From positions 1 to 64,000 of the forward strand of contig JAAYDC010000002.1 in the NCBI GenBank assembly GCA_012729455.1: a stretch of 64,000 nucleotides of DNA. The letters run 5' to 3'. Shown here in pieces: positions 28,991 to 38,153 of this stretch. The translations under genes were made by a program, and so were the position numbers. This stretch comes from Chloroflexota bacterium. GTDB lineage: Bacteria > Chloroflexota > Anaerolineae > UBA1429. Numbering within the stretch: the first letter of the stretch is position 1; each line of letters begins with the position of its first letter. The notes beneath the pieces were generated by a model. It saw nothing but the letters and a program-made list of their open reading frames with translations. It made no database searches and was not told where the DNA came from.

Positions 28991-30901
28991 TCAGCGTTTG
29001 TCCTGTTCCATGATGTAGAACTCGATGATGTCGTCGGGCTTGAGGTCCGAATAGCCCTCGATGCCGATGCCGCATTCCATACCGGTGCCAACCTCGCGCA
29101 CATCTTCGGTAAAGCGCTTGAGAGACGCTACGCGCCCCTCGTGGAGCACCTGGTTGCCGCGATGCACCCGTACCAGGGCGTTGCGCAGGGCTTTGCCTTC
29201 CTGTACCTGGCTGCCGGCGATCGTGCCGGTGCCCGAGATATGGAACAACTGCCGAACGATGGCCTTGCCCTGTTTCACCTCGTGATAGGTGGGAGCCAGC
29301 ATGCCCGTCAGGGCATTCTGGATATCTTCGATCACGCGGTAGATGATCGAGTAGGTGCGGATGTCGATCTTGTTGGTTTCAGCCAGGCGCGCGGCTGCGG
29401 CATCCACAGTCACGTTAAAGCCGATGATAAACGACTGGTCGGCCGAGGCCAGCGATACGTCCGATTCGGTAATCGCGCCGACGCCCTCGTGCACGATGCG
29501 CACCTTGAGCTCGCCGGCTTCGAGCTTGGTCAGCGAGTTGCGGATCGGCTCGAGGCTGCCTTGCACGTCGGCTTTGAGGATCAGGTTGAGCGTCTTGACC
29601 TGGCCGGCCTGTGCCTGGGCGAAAATGTCCTCTAGCGAGATCGGCGCGGCGGGGGCATTGCTGGCCTCACGGGCTGCCTGGCTGGCTGCCGAAGCACGTT
29701 CGCGCGCAATACGCTCGTTTTCCACCATCTCAAAAGAGTCGCCGGCCTGCGGAATGGTGTTCAAGCCGATCACCACCACCGGCGTAGAGGGACCCGCGCG
29801 CTTGATGGGCTTGTTCTGGTAGTTAAACATGGCGCGGATCTTGCCGGCTGCGGTGCCCACCAACAGGGCATCGCCCACCTTGAGCACGCCTTCCTGCACC
29901 AATAGGGTGGCTGTGGGGCCGCGCTGGGCATCCTGGCGGCCTTCGATCACCACACCCGTCGGATTGCGGTGCGGATTGGCTTTAAGGTCGGCCATCTCGG
30001 CCACTAGCAGGATCATCCCCAGCAGGTCGTCGATACCGCGGCGTGTCTTGGCCGATACGTTGACACAGATCGTGTCGCCGCCGTATTCCTCCACCACCAG
30101 GCCCACATCCGCCAGCTGCTGCTTGACACGTTCCGGGTTGGCGACCAGCAGATCGATCTTGTTGAGCGCCACGATGATCGGCACCTGGGCGGCGCGTGCA
30201 TGGTTGATCGCCTCGCGCGTCTGAGGCTGCACGCCGTCATCGGCGGCTACCACCAGCACGGCGATATCCGTCAGGTTGGCACCGCGTGCGCGCATGGCGG
30301 TAAAGGCCTCGTGGCCGGGGGTGTCTAAAAAGGTGATCACTTTATCCTGCGCCTCAGCCTGGTATGCGCCTATGTGCTGGGTGATAAAGCCAGCCTCACG
30401 CGCGGCCTGGTTGCTGTCGCGGATGGCATCCAAGAGCGAGGTCTTGCCGTGGTCAACGTGTCCGAGGATCGTCACCACCGGCGGACGCGTGCGCAGGAAT
30501 CTCTTTTCCTCGTCGCTATAGACCGTCTTACGGCTCTGGGGCGCCTCAGCCTCTTCGTCAGCCTCGGCGACCTGCGGCTCGGGAGCTTTGAACTCCTTGA
30601 CCTCAAAGCCCATATCGCTGGCAATGATTGCGGCAGTGTCGTAATCGATCTCCTGGTTGATGTTGGCCATCACACCGGCTGACATAAGCTGCTTGATCAG
30701 CTCGATCGGGCTGCAGCCCATACGCTCGGAAAGCTCGCGCACTGTGATACGCGCGGGCAGCACCAGGTTTTTATTAACGGGCTCAGGAGCCGGACGCGGG
30801 GTATTGTTGGGCTGGCTCGATCCGCCGGCACCCTGTCCGGGGCGGCGCTGGCTCGAACTCGGTCTGTTGCTGGAAACGGGACGGTTGGGTCGGTTTTTCA
30901 T
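28991..30901 (-). CDS. infB: Translation initiation factor IF-2
   Basis: IF-2 is the GTPase that places fMet-tRNA on the 30S subunit. The 636-residue product is a short form: a basic Pro/Ser/Gln-rich N terminus of about 50 residues, one IF2-N domain ([21 protein letters not shown]), then the G domain with [20 protein letters not shown] and NKIDL, and domains II-IV ([31 protein letters not shown]). I chose ATG 30901 because GGGGTG lies 6 bases upstream; a GTG six codons earlier would overlap that site. The gene is followed closely by rbfA. Confidence 0.95.
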   Translation of the reverse strand: MKNRPNRPVSSNRPSSSQRRPGQGAGGSSQPNNTPRPAPEPVNKNLVLPARITVRELSERMGCSPIELIKQLMSAGVMANINQEIDYDTAAIIASDMGFEVKEFKAPEPQVAEADEEAEAPQSRKTVYSDEEKRFLRTRPPVVTILGHVDHGKTSLLDAIRDSNQAAREAGFITQHIGAYQAEAQDKVITFLDTPGHEAFTAMRARGANLTDIAVLVVAADDGVQPQTREAINHARAAQVPIIVALNKIDLLVANPERVKQQLADVGLVVEEYGGDTICVNVSAKTRRGIDDLLGMILLVAEMADLKANPHRNPTGVVIEGRQDAQRGPTATLLVQEGVLKVGDALLVGTAAGKIRAMFNYQNKPIKRAGPSTPVVVIGLNTIPQAGDSFEMVENERIARERASAASQAAREASNAPAAPISLEDIFAQAQAGQVKTLNLILKADVQGSLEPIRNSLTKLEAGELKVRIVHEGVGAITESDVSLASADQSFIIGFNVTVDAAAARLAETNKIDIRTYSIIYRVIEDIQNALTGMLAPTYHEVKQGKAIVRQLFHISGTGTIAGSQVQEGKALRNALVRVHRGNQVLHEGRVASLKRFTEDVREVGTGMECGIGIEGYSDLKPDDIIEFYIMEQDKR

Positions 30902-31084
30902 GGGGTACACCCCTTTCACAAATTTCAGCCAAAGTGCGCTTAAGCGCTGCAGGCCGGGTGGACTGACTCAGGGGTGCGTTTTGGGCGAGGTGCTGATCAG
31001 CGACCTGTCATCACATGCCCCTGTTAATCCTTCTGGCTGCCCATCAGGGGGGCGCCAGCTGTGTTGGCTTTTGAGCTGTTCACC
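30902..31084 (-). other. 183-base spacer between ylxR and infB, no gene seen
   Basis: This is the only sizeable gap in an otherwise tight operon. It contains a 12-base palindrome GCGCTTAAGCGC and the infB ribosome binding site, but no clear promoter, terminator or conserved frame. In some bacteria an L7Ae-type gene (ylxQ) sits at this position; I found no trace of one. Confidence 0.5.
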
Positions 31085-31402
31085 TCAATCCACCTGGTTC
31101 GCGACGGCCTGCGGCTCGTCGTCATAACTGGATGCCGCGGCCTCGATGGCACTGCGGCTCTCTTCGGATACATCCACCTCGAGGGCTTTGACGATGCGAT
31201 CGCGCTGCAACGCCCCCAATATGCAGCTGCGGCGCCGGCAGACATAAGCCCCGCGGCCGGAGAGCTTGCCGGTGGCGTCCAGCACCACCTCACCCGAGGG
31301 CGTACGCACGATGCGCAGCAGCTCGCGCTTGATGCTGATGGTGCGGCAGGTGATGCAGGTGCGTTGCGGCTGTCTGCGCTGCCGCACAGGCTTTTTGGCC
31401 AT
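31085..31402 (-). CDS. ylxR: YlxR family RNA-binding protein (RnpM-like)
   Basis: The 105-residue protein shows the family marks RTCITCR, KRELLRIVRTPSGEV and GKLSGRGAYVCRRRSC. YlxR proteins bind RNA, and a role as modulator of RNase P has been reported for one member; here the role rests on homology. It lies 8 bases after nusA, the conserved neighbourhood of this family. The first ten residues are strongly basic. Confidence 0.9.
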   Translation of the reverse strand: MAKKPVRQRRQPQRTCITCRTISIKRELLRIVRTPSGEVVLDATGKLSGRGAYVCRRRSCILGALQRDRIVKALEVDVSEESRSAIEAAASSYDDEPQAVANQVD

Positions 31403-31410
31403 GGCGCGGC

Positions 31411-32961
31411 CTACTCCTCGTCGTCGTAATCCCAGCCGCTCGAACGGCCCGGCTTGCGGCGCTTTTTCGAGATCACACGTCCCAGGCGCTCGTCAAACAC
31501 CAGTGTGCGCGACTTGCTCCTGTCACGCTTTCCTCCGCGCTGGCTTGCGCGCGGTTGTTCATCATCCTCAACAATCTCGGAAAACTCTTCCTCTTCAACC
31601 TCTTCGGGCTCCTGGACGGCCGGCTCGGTCACCAGCTCCGGCTCAGAGACCACCTCGGCCATTTCCGCTGCCTCGTCGGCGGGCGTCAGGGCTGGCTCCA
31701 ACGGGTAGAGCTCTTCGACATCCTGCTCGAGCTCTTCGGCTTCTCCGGCGATGCCGTCTTCCAGGGCAAGTTCGTCAGTAGCTGCCTCCAGCTCTTCTTC
31801 TTCGTCCAGCGAGGCATTCGCCTCTGCCAACAGGGCGGCGGCGGCTTCGCGCGCGGCTTGGGCTTCCTGAGCCAGTGCGGCGGCTTGGGCGGCTTCTGCC
31901 TCGAGCTGCTCCTGATCCTCGGCGGCTTCCGTCTCGGAGCGGATATCGATGCGCCAGCCCGTCAGCTTGGCAGCCAGACGCGCGTTTTGCCCCTCTTTGC
32001 CGATCGCCAGCGAAAGCGAGCGGTCGGGCACCACCACTTTGGCGGTTTTCTCGCTCTCATTGAGGTAAACCGTGGTCACTTTGGCGGGGCTGAGGGCGTT
32101 CGAGATGTAAATGCCCATATCGGCCGACCACGCCACCACGTCGATCTTTTCGCCGTTCAGCTCGTTGACGATATTCTGGATCCGCACGCCGCGCGGGCCC
32201 ACGCAGGAACCCACCGGGTCGATGTTGGGCTGCAGGCCAGTCACCGCCACCTTGGAGCGCGACCCAGGCTCGCGCGCAATCGACTTGATCTCGACGGCGC
32301 CGTTAAAGATCTCGGGTACTTCCATCTCGAGCAGGCGCCGCAGGAGCCCCTTGTGGGTGCGCGAGACGGTAATCTGCGGGCCCTGCCCGGTACCGCGCTC
32401 GACTTCGACCAGGTAGACCTTGAGACGCTGGTTAAAGCGGTAGTGTTCGCCGGGGATCTGCTCGCTGACGTCCATGAGCGCCTCAGCCTTGCCCAGCGAG
32501 ACGGTGACCATGCGGGTGTGCGTATCGATGTTGCGGATAATGCCGGTGACGATCTCGCCGGCGCGGTCCTGGTATTCCAGGTAAACCGAGTCGCGCTCGG
32601 CGTCGCGGATCTTGCTCATGATCACTTGCTTGGCCGTTTGCGCGGCAATGCGCCCAAAGTTCTTGGGCGTCATCTCGAAATCGATCACATCACCCACTTT
32701 GGCGTTGGCTTTGAATTGGGCGGCTTCGTCAGGCGTCAGCTGGGTATCCGGGTCGGTTACCTCTTCGACCACCAGTTTTTGTACCAGCACCGTGGCGGCG
32801 CCGGTATGCACGTCGAGCTTGACAATCACATTCTGTTCGCTGTCAAAGTTGCGCTTGTACGCCGAAGCCAGCGCCTTTTCGATGGCATCGATGATGATGC
32901 TGGGCGCCAGATTGCGATCCGAACTCAGTTGTGTGATTGCGATCTCGAACTCGCTCTTCAT
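31411..32961 (-). CDS. nusA: Transcription termination/antitermination factor NusA
   Basis: NusA binds RNA polymerase and nascent RNA and controls pausing and termination. The 516-residue product has the N-terminal polymerase-binding domain ([29 protein letters not shown]), an S1 domain ([24 protein letters not shown]) and two KH domains ([19 protein letters not shown] and [17 protein letters not shown]). An unusually acidic extension of about 150 residues follows, ending in a basic KKRRKPGR patch and EE. The start has AGGAGG about 11 bases upstream. It heads the operon; rimP, which usually precedes nusA, is absent. Confidence 0.94.
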   Translation of the reverse strand: MKSEFEIAITQLSSDRNLAPSIIIDAIEKALASAYKRNFDSEQNVIVKLDVHTGAATVLVQKLVVEEVTDPDTQLTPDEAAQFKANAKVGDVIDFEMTPKNFGRIAAQTAKQVIMSKIRDAERDSVYLEYQDRAGEIVTGIIRNIDTHTRMVTVSLGKAEALMDVSEQIPGEHYRFNQRLKVYLVEVERGTGQGPQITVSRTHKGLLRRLLEMEVPEIFNGAVEIKSIAREPGSRSKVAVTGLQPNIDPVGSCVGPRGVRIQNIVNELNGEKIDVVAWSADMGIYISNALSPAKVTTVYLNESEKTAKVVVPDRSLSLAIGKEGQNARLAAKLTGWRIDIRSETEAAEDQEQLEAEAAQAAALAQEAQAAREAAAALLAEANASLDEEEELEAATDELALEDGIAGEAEELEQDVEELYPLEPALTPADEAAEMAEVVSEPELVTEPAVQEPEEVEEEEFSEIVEDDEQPRASQRGGKRDRSKSRTLVFDERLGRVISKKRRKPGRSSGWDYDDEE

Positions 32962-33000
32962 CAGGCAAAGCCCTCCTGCTTCAAAAGACGGCTATAACAA

Positions 33001-33026
33001 CAAAAGTGGGAGCTCGCCCACTTTTG
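33001..33026 (-). promoter_or_regulatory. Perfect hairpin in the nusA leader, possible attenuator
   Basis: CAAAAGTGGG and CCCACTTTTG form a perfect 10-base stem with a 6-base loop. It lies between the nusA promoter and start codon, beginning about 11 bases after the predicted transcript start. On the nusA strand it is followed by TTGTTATAG, an interrupted U tract. It could be a weak intrinsic terminator or a 5' stabilising hairpin. Confidence 0.55.
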
Positions 33027-33043
33027 CCCATAAACCGCTCGTT

Positions 33044-33072
33044 ATTATAGCACCCATGAACGAACTACGCAA
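33044..33072 (-). promoter_or_regulatory. Predicted promoter of the nusA operon
   Basis: Minus strand: TTGCGT (33072-33067), 17 bases, consensus TATAAT (33049-33044). The leader would be about 75 bases and contains the perfect hairpin at 33001-33026. This promoter overlaps the region upstream of the divergent TGT-family gene. Confidence 0.65.
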
Positions 33073-33090
33073 GTGTTGTCGGAGCACGCC

Positions 33091-33118
33091 TTGCTTCTCG
33101 CCACATGGGCGCTATAAT
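33091..33118 (+). promoter_or_regulatory. Predicted promoter giving a leaderless TGT-family mRNA
   Basis: TTGCTT (33091-33096), 16 bases, consensus TATAAT (33113-33118). Only 9 bases separate the -10 box from ATG 33128, and there is no Shine-Dalgarno sequence. Confidence 0.6.
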
Positions 33119-33127
33119 TCTTCTGCC

Positions 33128-34219
33128 ATGGAGATCCCCTTATTGCTCGAGACCCCCCACGGCGGCATCCGTCTGCCGGCTTTTTTGCCGGATGCCACCC
33201 GCGGAGTGGTGCGCGGCGTGGATTCCGCTGCCCTGGCTGAGTTAGGGGTGAGCGGTCTCGTGATGAGCCTCTTTCACCTTTTGCAGCGCCCAGCCCCCGG
33301 CACACTCAAGGCGTTGGGCGGCCTGCACCGCTTTTTCGGCTGGCGCAGCCCCATCATCACCGATTCGGGAGGCTTTCAGGCTTGGTCGCTGATCAGCCAG
33401 AATCCCAGCCTGGGGAGCATCACTGAGCGCGGCCTGGTCTATAAAGGCGACCTGCCCTCGCCCCTCAGGCTGACTCCCGAGCAGGCCGTCGAGCGCCAAT
33501 TTGTTGCCGGCGCGGATGTTATCATCTGCCTCGACCAGTGCACCCACGCCTCTGATCCCCCGGCCGTGCAGCGCGCCGCCGTCGAACGCACCCTCGCCTG
33601 GGCGCGCCTCGGCAAGGCTGCCTATGTGCGCCTGACGGCAGCCAGACCAGCTCCGCATCCGCAGCTGTTTGGCGTGATCCAGGGCGGTACCGACCGCGAA
33701 CTGCGCCACATCTGCGCCGAGGGCCTGCTCGAGATCGGTTTTGATGGCTACGGCCTGGGTGGATGGCCGCTGGATGCCCAGAACCAGCTGCTAACGGATA
33801 CGATCGCCTGGGTGCGTGAGCTGGTGCCGCGCGAGTTCCCGTTGCACGCCCTCGGGGTGGGGCACCCGACCAACGTGGTGACGTGCAGCGAGCTGGGCTA
33901 TAGCCTGTTCGACAGTGCCATGCCCACCCGCGACGCGCGCCACGGCCGCTTGCTGGTGTGGCAGGCCAGCCCGCACAGTGCGCTTTCACGGCAGGCGCAG
34001 TGGTTTCGTTACCTCTACATTGGCGATGCCGACCATCGCCGCAGCAGCGAGCCCGTCGACGAGACCTGCCCCTGCCCGGCCTGCCTCAGCTACTCGCGTG
34101 CCTGGCTGCACCACCTGTTCAAGATCGGCGACAGCCTCTACCAGCGCTATGCCACGCTACACAACCTGGCCTTTATGCTGCGCCTGATGGAGCGGTTGCG
34201 CGATGACGCCGCAGCCTGA
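33128..34219 (+). CDS. tRNA-guanine transglycosylase (TGT) family protein, diverged
   Basis: The 363-residue protein has the TGT fold marks: LPAFLPDATRGVVRGVDSAAL, TDSGGFQAWSL (the active-site Asp of DSGGFQ), LFGVIQGG, IGFDGYGLGGW, and FDSAMPTRDARHG, where the standard enzyme has FDCVLPTRNARNG and its nucleophile Asp. The zinc site CPCPAC with a later His is present. MAFDDP of the queuine enzyme is replaced by ICLDQCTHASDPP. It is clearly a family member, but the base it inserts or its target is uncertain. The open frame upstream is nusA antisense, so ATG 33128 is the start. It overlaps the next gene by 17 bases. Confidence 0.82.
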   Translation: MEIPLLLETPHGGIRLPAFLPDATRGVVRGVDSAALAELGVSGLVMSLFHLLQRPAPGTLKALGGLHRFFGWRSPIITDSGGFQAWSLISQNPSLGSITERGLVYKGDLPSPLRLTPEQAVERQFVAGADVIICLDQCTHASDPPAVQRAAVERTLAWARLGKAAYVRLTAARPAPHPQLFGVIQGGTDRELRHICAEGLLEIGFDGYGLGGWPLDAQNQLLTDTIAWVRELVPREFPLHALGVGHPTNVVTCSELGYSLFDSAMPTRDARHGRLLVWQASPHSALSRQAQWFRYLYIGDADHRRSSEPVDETCPCPACLSYSRAWLHHLFKIGDSLYQRYATLHNLAFMLRLMERLRDDAAA

Positions 34220-35018
34220 GGGGCCGAAACAGGTCGCCGCGCGCATTTTGAATAGTTACAAGTACCGCGGAGTGCTGCCCGAGCTGGTGTGCAGGGTGGC
34301 CGAGCGCGAATGGGCCAAGACGCCCAACCTCAAGCAGGCCGAGGGCTCTGCGCGCCGCAAACTGCATCAGGTGGCAGGCGCGTATTGGACGTATGCTCCG
34401 CGCTACACTGCCTGGCTTGCGCAGCTTGAGCATGCCCGGGATGCGGGCCCGGATGCCCTGCGCGCAGCCTGCCGCGAGATACTGGCAGGGCACGCCTCCA
34501 CCCGTGAGCGTCTGGCACAGCTCGAGCCGCTATATGCCGAGACCCTTGCCGATCTGGCGCCCATCCATAGCGTGCTGGATCTGGCCTGCGGGCTCAATCC
34601 GCTTGCGGCGCCATGGATGCCGTTGGCCCCCGAGGCTCGCTACACGGCGGTGGATATCTATCCGGCACTGGCGGACTTTATGGGGCAGGCTTTGCCGCTG
34701 CTGGGCTACCGCGGCGAGGGGATTGCTGCCGATGTGCTATCCGGCGTGCCGGGCGAACCCGTCGAGCTGGTGCTGCTGATGAAGGCCTTGCCCTGTCTGA
34801 TGCAGCTGGATCAGGCAGCCTCCTCTGCGTTGCTCACAAGCCTGAACGCGCCGCACATCCTGGTGACATATCCGGCCGCCAGCCTGGGCGGACGCGACGT
34901 CGGGATGCTCGCCAACTATAGCACACAGCTCGAACGGCTGGCCGAGGGACAGCCCTGGCAGCTCAAGCGCTGGGTATTTGGCAACGAACTGGTCTACCGC
35001 ATCGACCGCCAAAGCTAG
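34203..35018 (+). CDS. FmrO/Arm-type 16S rRNA (G1405-N7) methyltransferase homologue
   Basis: Members methylate N7 of G1405 in the 30S A site and thereby confer resistance to 4,6-linked aminoglycosides. The 271-residue product carries the family pattern in order: HASTRER (97-103), the SAM-binding LDLACGLNPLAAPWM (125-139), VDIYP (150-154), MKALPCL (193-199), YPAASLGGR (223-231) and ANYS (237-240). This closely follows the order seen in ArmA, RmtB and Sgm. An N-terminal helical domain of about 95 residues matches the family's 30S-binding extension. The ATG overlaps the TGT-family gene by 17 bases, so both share one transcript. Nothing suggests recent transfer: base composition matches the neighbours. 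Confidence 0.85.
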   Translation: MTPQPEGPKQVAARILNSYKYRGVLPELVCRVAEREWAKTPNLKQAEGSARRKLHQVAGAYWTYAPRYTAWLAQLEHARDAGPDALRAACREILAGHASTRERLAQLEPLYAETLADLAPIHSVLDLACGLNPLAAPWMPLAPEARYTAVDIYPALADFMGQALPLLGYRGEGIAADVLSGVPGEPVELVLLMKALPCLMQLDQAASSALLTSLNAPHILVTYPAASLGGRDVGMLANYSTQLERLAEGQPWQLKRWVFGNELVYRIDRQS

Positions 35019-35704
35019 TTTGAGCCGCTGGGCGGCTGCGCGGCGTGCCCGGCGTCGAACTCGGTCATACGGCCTTCTACCACAAAGATGATCCGCTCGC
35101 AGATGTTGACGGCGCGGTCGCCGGCGCGCTCGAGGTTGTGCGCCACCCACATCAGCATATTGGCTTGCTCCATGTGGTCGGGGTTCTTGATCACCCGCTC
35201 GATCAGGTCGCGATAGACCTGGTTATACAGCTCGTCCACCTGGTCATCCATTAAGGGGATACGCTTGGCGGCCTCTACGTCCAGCGCGGCAAAGGCCTCA
35301 AGCGACGACGCCAGCATATCCAGGGCGATATCGGCCATTTTGGGGATATCCACAAGCGGTTTGATCAGATACTGCTGTCCGAGCATCAGGTTGATTTTGG
35401 ATATTCCCTTGCCGTAATCGCCCATGCGCTCCAGCTCGGTGATGATCTCGAGCATGGCCGCCAGGTTGCGCAGATCGCTCGCCAGGGGCTGCTGGGTGGC
35501 GATCAGCACCAGGATATCATGCTCCAGGCGAAAGCGCTTGTCGTTGATCAGCTGGTCATCGGCAAGCACCTCGCGTGCGGCATCCAGGTTGCGATCCTGC
35601 AACGCGACCACGGCTTTGCGGATGGCCGTCTTGACCATCATACCCAGCTGGGCAACATCAGCCTGCAAACGGTTCAGTTCGGCGTGAAAGGCGACTCGCA
35701 GCAT
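35015..35704 (-). CDS. phoU: Phosphate-uptake regulator PhoU
   Basis: PhoU links the Pst transporter to the PhoR sensor and represses phosphate uptake when phosphate is plentiful. The 229-residue all-helical protein holds two PhoU repeats, each with the metal-binding E/DxxxD-like pattern: LEIITELERMGDYGKGI and LMWVAHNLERAGDRAVNICER. The ATG has AAAGGAG 6 bases upstream. It ends the pst operon and its stop overlaps that of the convergent methyltransferase by four bases. No phoR/phoB pair is in the window. Confidence 0.94.
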   Translation of the reverse strand: MLRVAFHAELNRLQADVAQLGMMVKTAIRKAVVALQDRNLDAAREVLADDQLINDKRFRLEHDILVLIATQQPLASDLRNLAAMLEIITELERMGDYGKGISKINLMLGQQYLIKPLVDIPKMADIALDMLASSLEAFAALDVEAAKRIPLMDDQVDELYNQVYRDLIERVIKNPDHMEQANMLMWVAHNLERAGDRAVNICERIIFVVEGRMTEFDAGHAAQPPSGSN

Positions 35705-35746
35705 TTCGATACTCCTTTCGAGCGTCAGTGCGGCCCTGTCCGGCTC

Positions 35747-36517
35747 CTAGCCAAAGCGGCCGGTGACGTATCCTTCAGTACGGGCGTCGCGCGGATGGGT
35801 GAAAATTTCGCGCGTTGGGCCATATTCTACCAACACACCCACTTGGTCGTCATCCACCATAAAAAAGGCGGTCTGTTCCGAGACCCTGGCGGCTTGCTGC
35901 ATGTTGTGGGTCACGATGATGATCGTGTAATCCTCGACCAGGGCGTGCATCAGGTCCTCGATCTTTAACGTTGCTATCGGGTCGAGCGCCGAGGCGGGCT
36001 CGTCCATCAGGATCACCTCGGGGCGCACCGCGATCACGCGCGCGATGCACAGCCGCTGCTGCTGTCCGAGCGACAGGCTCAGGGCGTTGTGATGCAGCAC
36101 GTCCTTGACCTCATCCCACAGGCTAGCTCCGCGCAGGCTGGTCTCGACGACCTCGTCCAGGCGGCCAAATTGGCGCGCGCCCAGCACCCGCGGGCCGAAC
36201 GCGACGTTATCATAGATCGATTGCGGAAAGGGGTTGGGGCGTTGAAAGACCATCCCCACCCGCCGGCGCAGCTCGACCACATCCATATCTGTGCCATAGA
36301 TATCGCGCTCGTCCAAAAAGGCCTGCCCGGTGATGCGCGAGTTTGGGATGGTGTCGTTCATGCGGTTGAGGCAGCGCAAAAAGCTGGATTTTCCGCAGCC
36401 GGATGGCCCGATCAGGGCAGTGATCTGATGCTCCGGGATTTCCAGCGAGACCTTGCGCAGGGCCTGTTTGCGGCCGTAAAACACGTCCAGGTCGCGTACT
36501 GCGAATTTCGCGCTCAT
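35747..36517 (-). CDS. pstB: Phosphate ABC transporter ATPase PstB, copy 1 (non-consensus signature motif)
   Basis: The 256-residue ATPase energises phosphate import with PstA and PstC. Walker A is GPSGCGKSS (37-45), the Q-loop glutamine is Gln92 in [11 protein letters not shown], Walker B is [13 protein letters not shown] and the H-loop is VTHN. The signature motif is LSLGQ (148-152) where almost all PstB proteins have LSGGQ. It starts four bases inside the end of the second PstB gene. Two adjacent PstB genes that differ in which motifs are standard suggest a heterodimer. Confidence 0.93.
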   Translation of the reverse strand: MSAKFAVRDLDVFYGRKQALRKVSLEIPEHQITALIGPSGCGKSSFLRCLNRMNDTIPNSRITGQAFLDERDIYGTDMDVVELRRRVGMVFQRPNPFPQSIYDNVAFGPRVLGARQFGRLDEVVETSLRGASLWDEVKDVLHHNALSLSLGQQQRLCIARVIAVRPEVILMDEPASALDPIATLKIEDLMHALVEDYTIIIVTHNMQQAARVSEQTAFFMVDDDQVGVLVEYGPTREIFTHPRDARTEGYVTGRFG

Positions 36518-37314
36518 CCGAACCGCCCCGTCACATAATCTTCGGTGTGGCTGTTTTGCGGACGGTTGAACACCTCACGGCCGTCGCCCTTTTCGATCAG
36601 TTCACCCATCAGGAAAAAGCCGGCATAGTCGGCAATGCGCGCGCCCTGCTGCACATTGTGCGGCACGATAATGATCGTATAGCGCTTTTTGAGCTCCAAC
36701 AGCGATGCCTCTACCTTGGCCGTCGAGACCGGGTCGAGGCCAGAGGTGGGCTCATCCAGGAGCAGGATTTCTGGCTCGAGTGCCAGACTGCGCGCGATGC
36801 AAAGCCGTTGCTGTTGCCCGCCCGAGAGCTGGTTGGCGGGCGTATCCAGGCGGTCCTTGACCTCGTCCCACAGGGCGGCCTGGCGCAGGCTGGATTCGAC
36901 CAACTCGTCCAGCCGGCTGGCCTGGCGGATGCCGGCCAGCTTGGGACCATATACCACGTTGCTGCGGATAGTGCCCGGCAGTGGCAGCGGCAGGGCAAAT
37001 ACCATGCCGATGCGCCGGCGCAGGGCGGCTACCTGCGTTCCGGGGGCGTAAATGTCGTCGCCATCCACCCAGATGTGTCCGCTCATGCGGATGTTATCCA
37101 CCAGGTCGTTGAGGCGGTTGATCAGGCGCAGCATGGTGGTCTTACCGCCACCGGCCGGCCCGAAAAAGACCGTCACAGCATGCAGCGGCACGTCGATGGT
37201 CACATCTTTGAGGGCGTGCACGTCGCCGTAAAACAGGTTGACGTTTTCGGTGCGGATCTTGACGGGATGCTGCAGGGCGCTGAGCGCCTCGGAGGCCGGG
37301 TCGTGCGTTACCAT
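36514..37314 (-). CDS. pstB: Phosphate ABC transporter ATPase PstB, copy 2 (no Q-loop glutamine)
   Basis: The 266-residue paralogue of the neighbouring PstB has Walker [10 protein letters not shown] (52-60), signature LSGGQ (163-167), Walker [14 protein letters not shown] and H-loop VPHN. The Q-loop position holds alanine (Ala107 in [12 protein letters not shown]). Both PstB proteins end in the same YVTGRFG tail. The N terminus has about 20 extra residues. It overlaps pstA by seven bases upstream and copy 1 by four bases downstream, so expression is coupled. Confidence 0.9.
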   Translation of the reverse strand: MVTHDPASEALSALQHPVKIRTENVNLFYGDVHALKDVTIDVPLHAVTVFFGPAGGGKTTMLRLINRLNDLVDNIRMSGHIWVDGDDIYAPGTQVAALRRRIGMVFALPLPLPGTIRSNVVYGPKLAGIRQASRLDELVESSLRQAALWDEVKDRLDTPANQLSGGQQQRLCIARSLALEPEILLLDEPTSGLDPVSTAKVEASLLELKKRYTIIIVPHNVQQGARIADYAGFFLMGELIEKGDGREVFNRPQNSHTEDYVTGRFG

Positions 37315-38153
37315 TGGCGCCGCCTCCTGAAGTATGAGCGGATCAGCGAAGAGACCACGTTCATCGAGAGCACCAGCACCAGGAGCACCAGCGCGGTGCC
37401 GTATTGCATCTGCGGCGGCATGCCGGGCACCTGCGTGCTGACGACATACAGGTGGTACGGCAGCGCCATCACCGGGTCGAGCGGCGAGGTCGGCAGCTTG
37501 GGCAGGTAAAAGGCCGCCACGGTGAACAGGATCGGGGCCGTCTCGCCGCCGGCGCGCAGCAGCCCCAGCAGGATACCGGTGATGATCCCTGAGGTGGCCT
37601 GCGGCAGCACCACGTGGCGGATGCCCTGCCAGCGCGTGCCCCCCAGGCTGGCCGAGACGGTGCGGAACTCCATCGGCACGGCCCTTAGAGCTTCTTCCGA
37701 GGTCGAGATGATCACCGGCAGGGTCATAATCGCCAGCGTCAGCGAGCCGGCCAGGATCGAGGTGCCCATGCGCAAAAAGAGCACAAACAGCCCCAGCCCG
37801 AACAGGCCGTAAACCACCGAGGGCACGCCTGAGAGGTTGACCAGTGCCAGGCGGATGGCGCGCGTCAGCCAGGTATCTTTGGCATATTCCGAGAGATAGA
37901 TCGCACCGCCCACCCCGATCGGGATCGAGACCACTGCGGTTCCCATCGTCAGCAGCAAGGTGCCGACGATGGCCGGAAAGATGCCGCCGGCTTTCATGCC
38001 GTCATAGGGCATTGTGGTCAGGAATTCCCACGAGATGGCGCCTGCGCCGCGCACCACGATCAGGGCAATGATCAGCACGATCGGGATCACCACCACCAGG
38101 GCGACAAACCCCAGCAGACCAAAGCCCAGGCGTTGTATGGCGTGGCGGTTCAT
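37308..38153 (-). CDS. pstA: Phosphate ABC transporter permease PstA
   Basis: The 281-residue inner-membrane permease has about six hydrophobic segments. The ABC-permease EAA loop is at ALRAVPMEFRTVSASLGGTRWQGIRHVVLPQA, read across residues around 170-200. The opening hydrophobic stretch LGFLGFVALVVVIPIVLIIA is replaced here by FGLLGFVALVVVIPIVLIIA, typical of the family. It pairs with PstC to form the channel. Its start overlaps the pstC stop by one base (TGATG). Confidence 0.94.
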   Translation of the reverse strand: MNRHAIQRLGFGLLGFVALVVVIPIVLIIALIVVRGAGAISWEFLTTMPYDGMKAGGIFPAIVGTLLLTMGTAVVSIPIGVGGAIYLSEYAKDTWLTRAIRLALVNLSGVPSVVYGLFGLGLFVLFLRMGTSILAGSLTLAIMTLPVIISTSEEALRAVPMEFRTVSASLGGTRWQGIRHVVLPQATSGIITGILLGLLRAGGETAPILFTVAAFYLPKLPTSPLDPVMALPYHLYVVSTQVPGMPPQMQYGTALVLLVLVLSMNVVSSLIRSYFRRRRQW

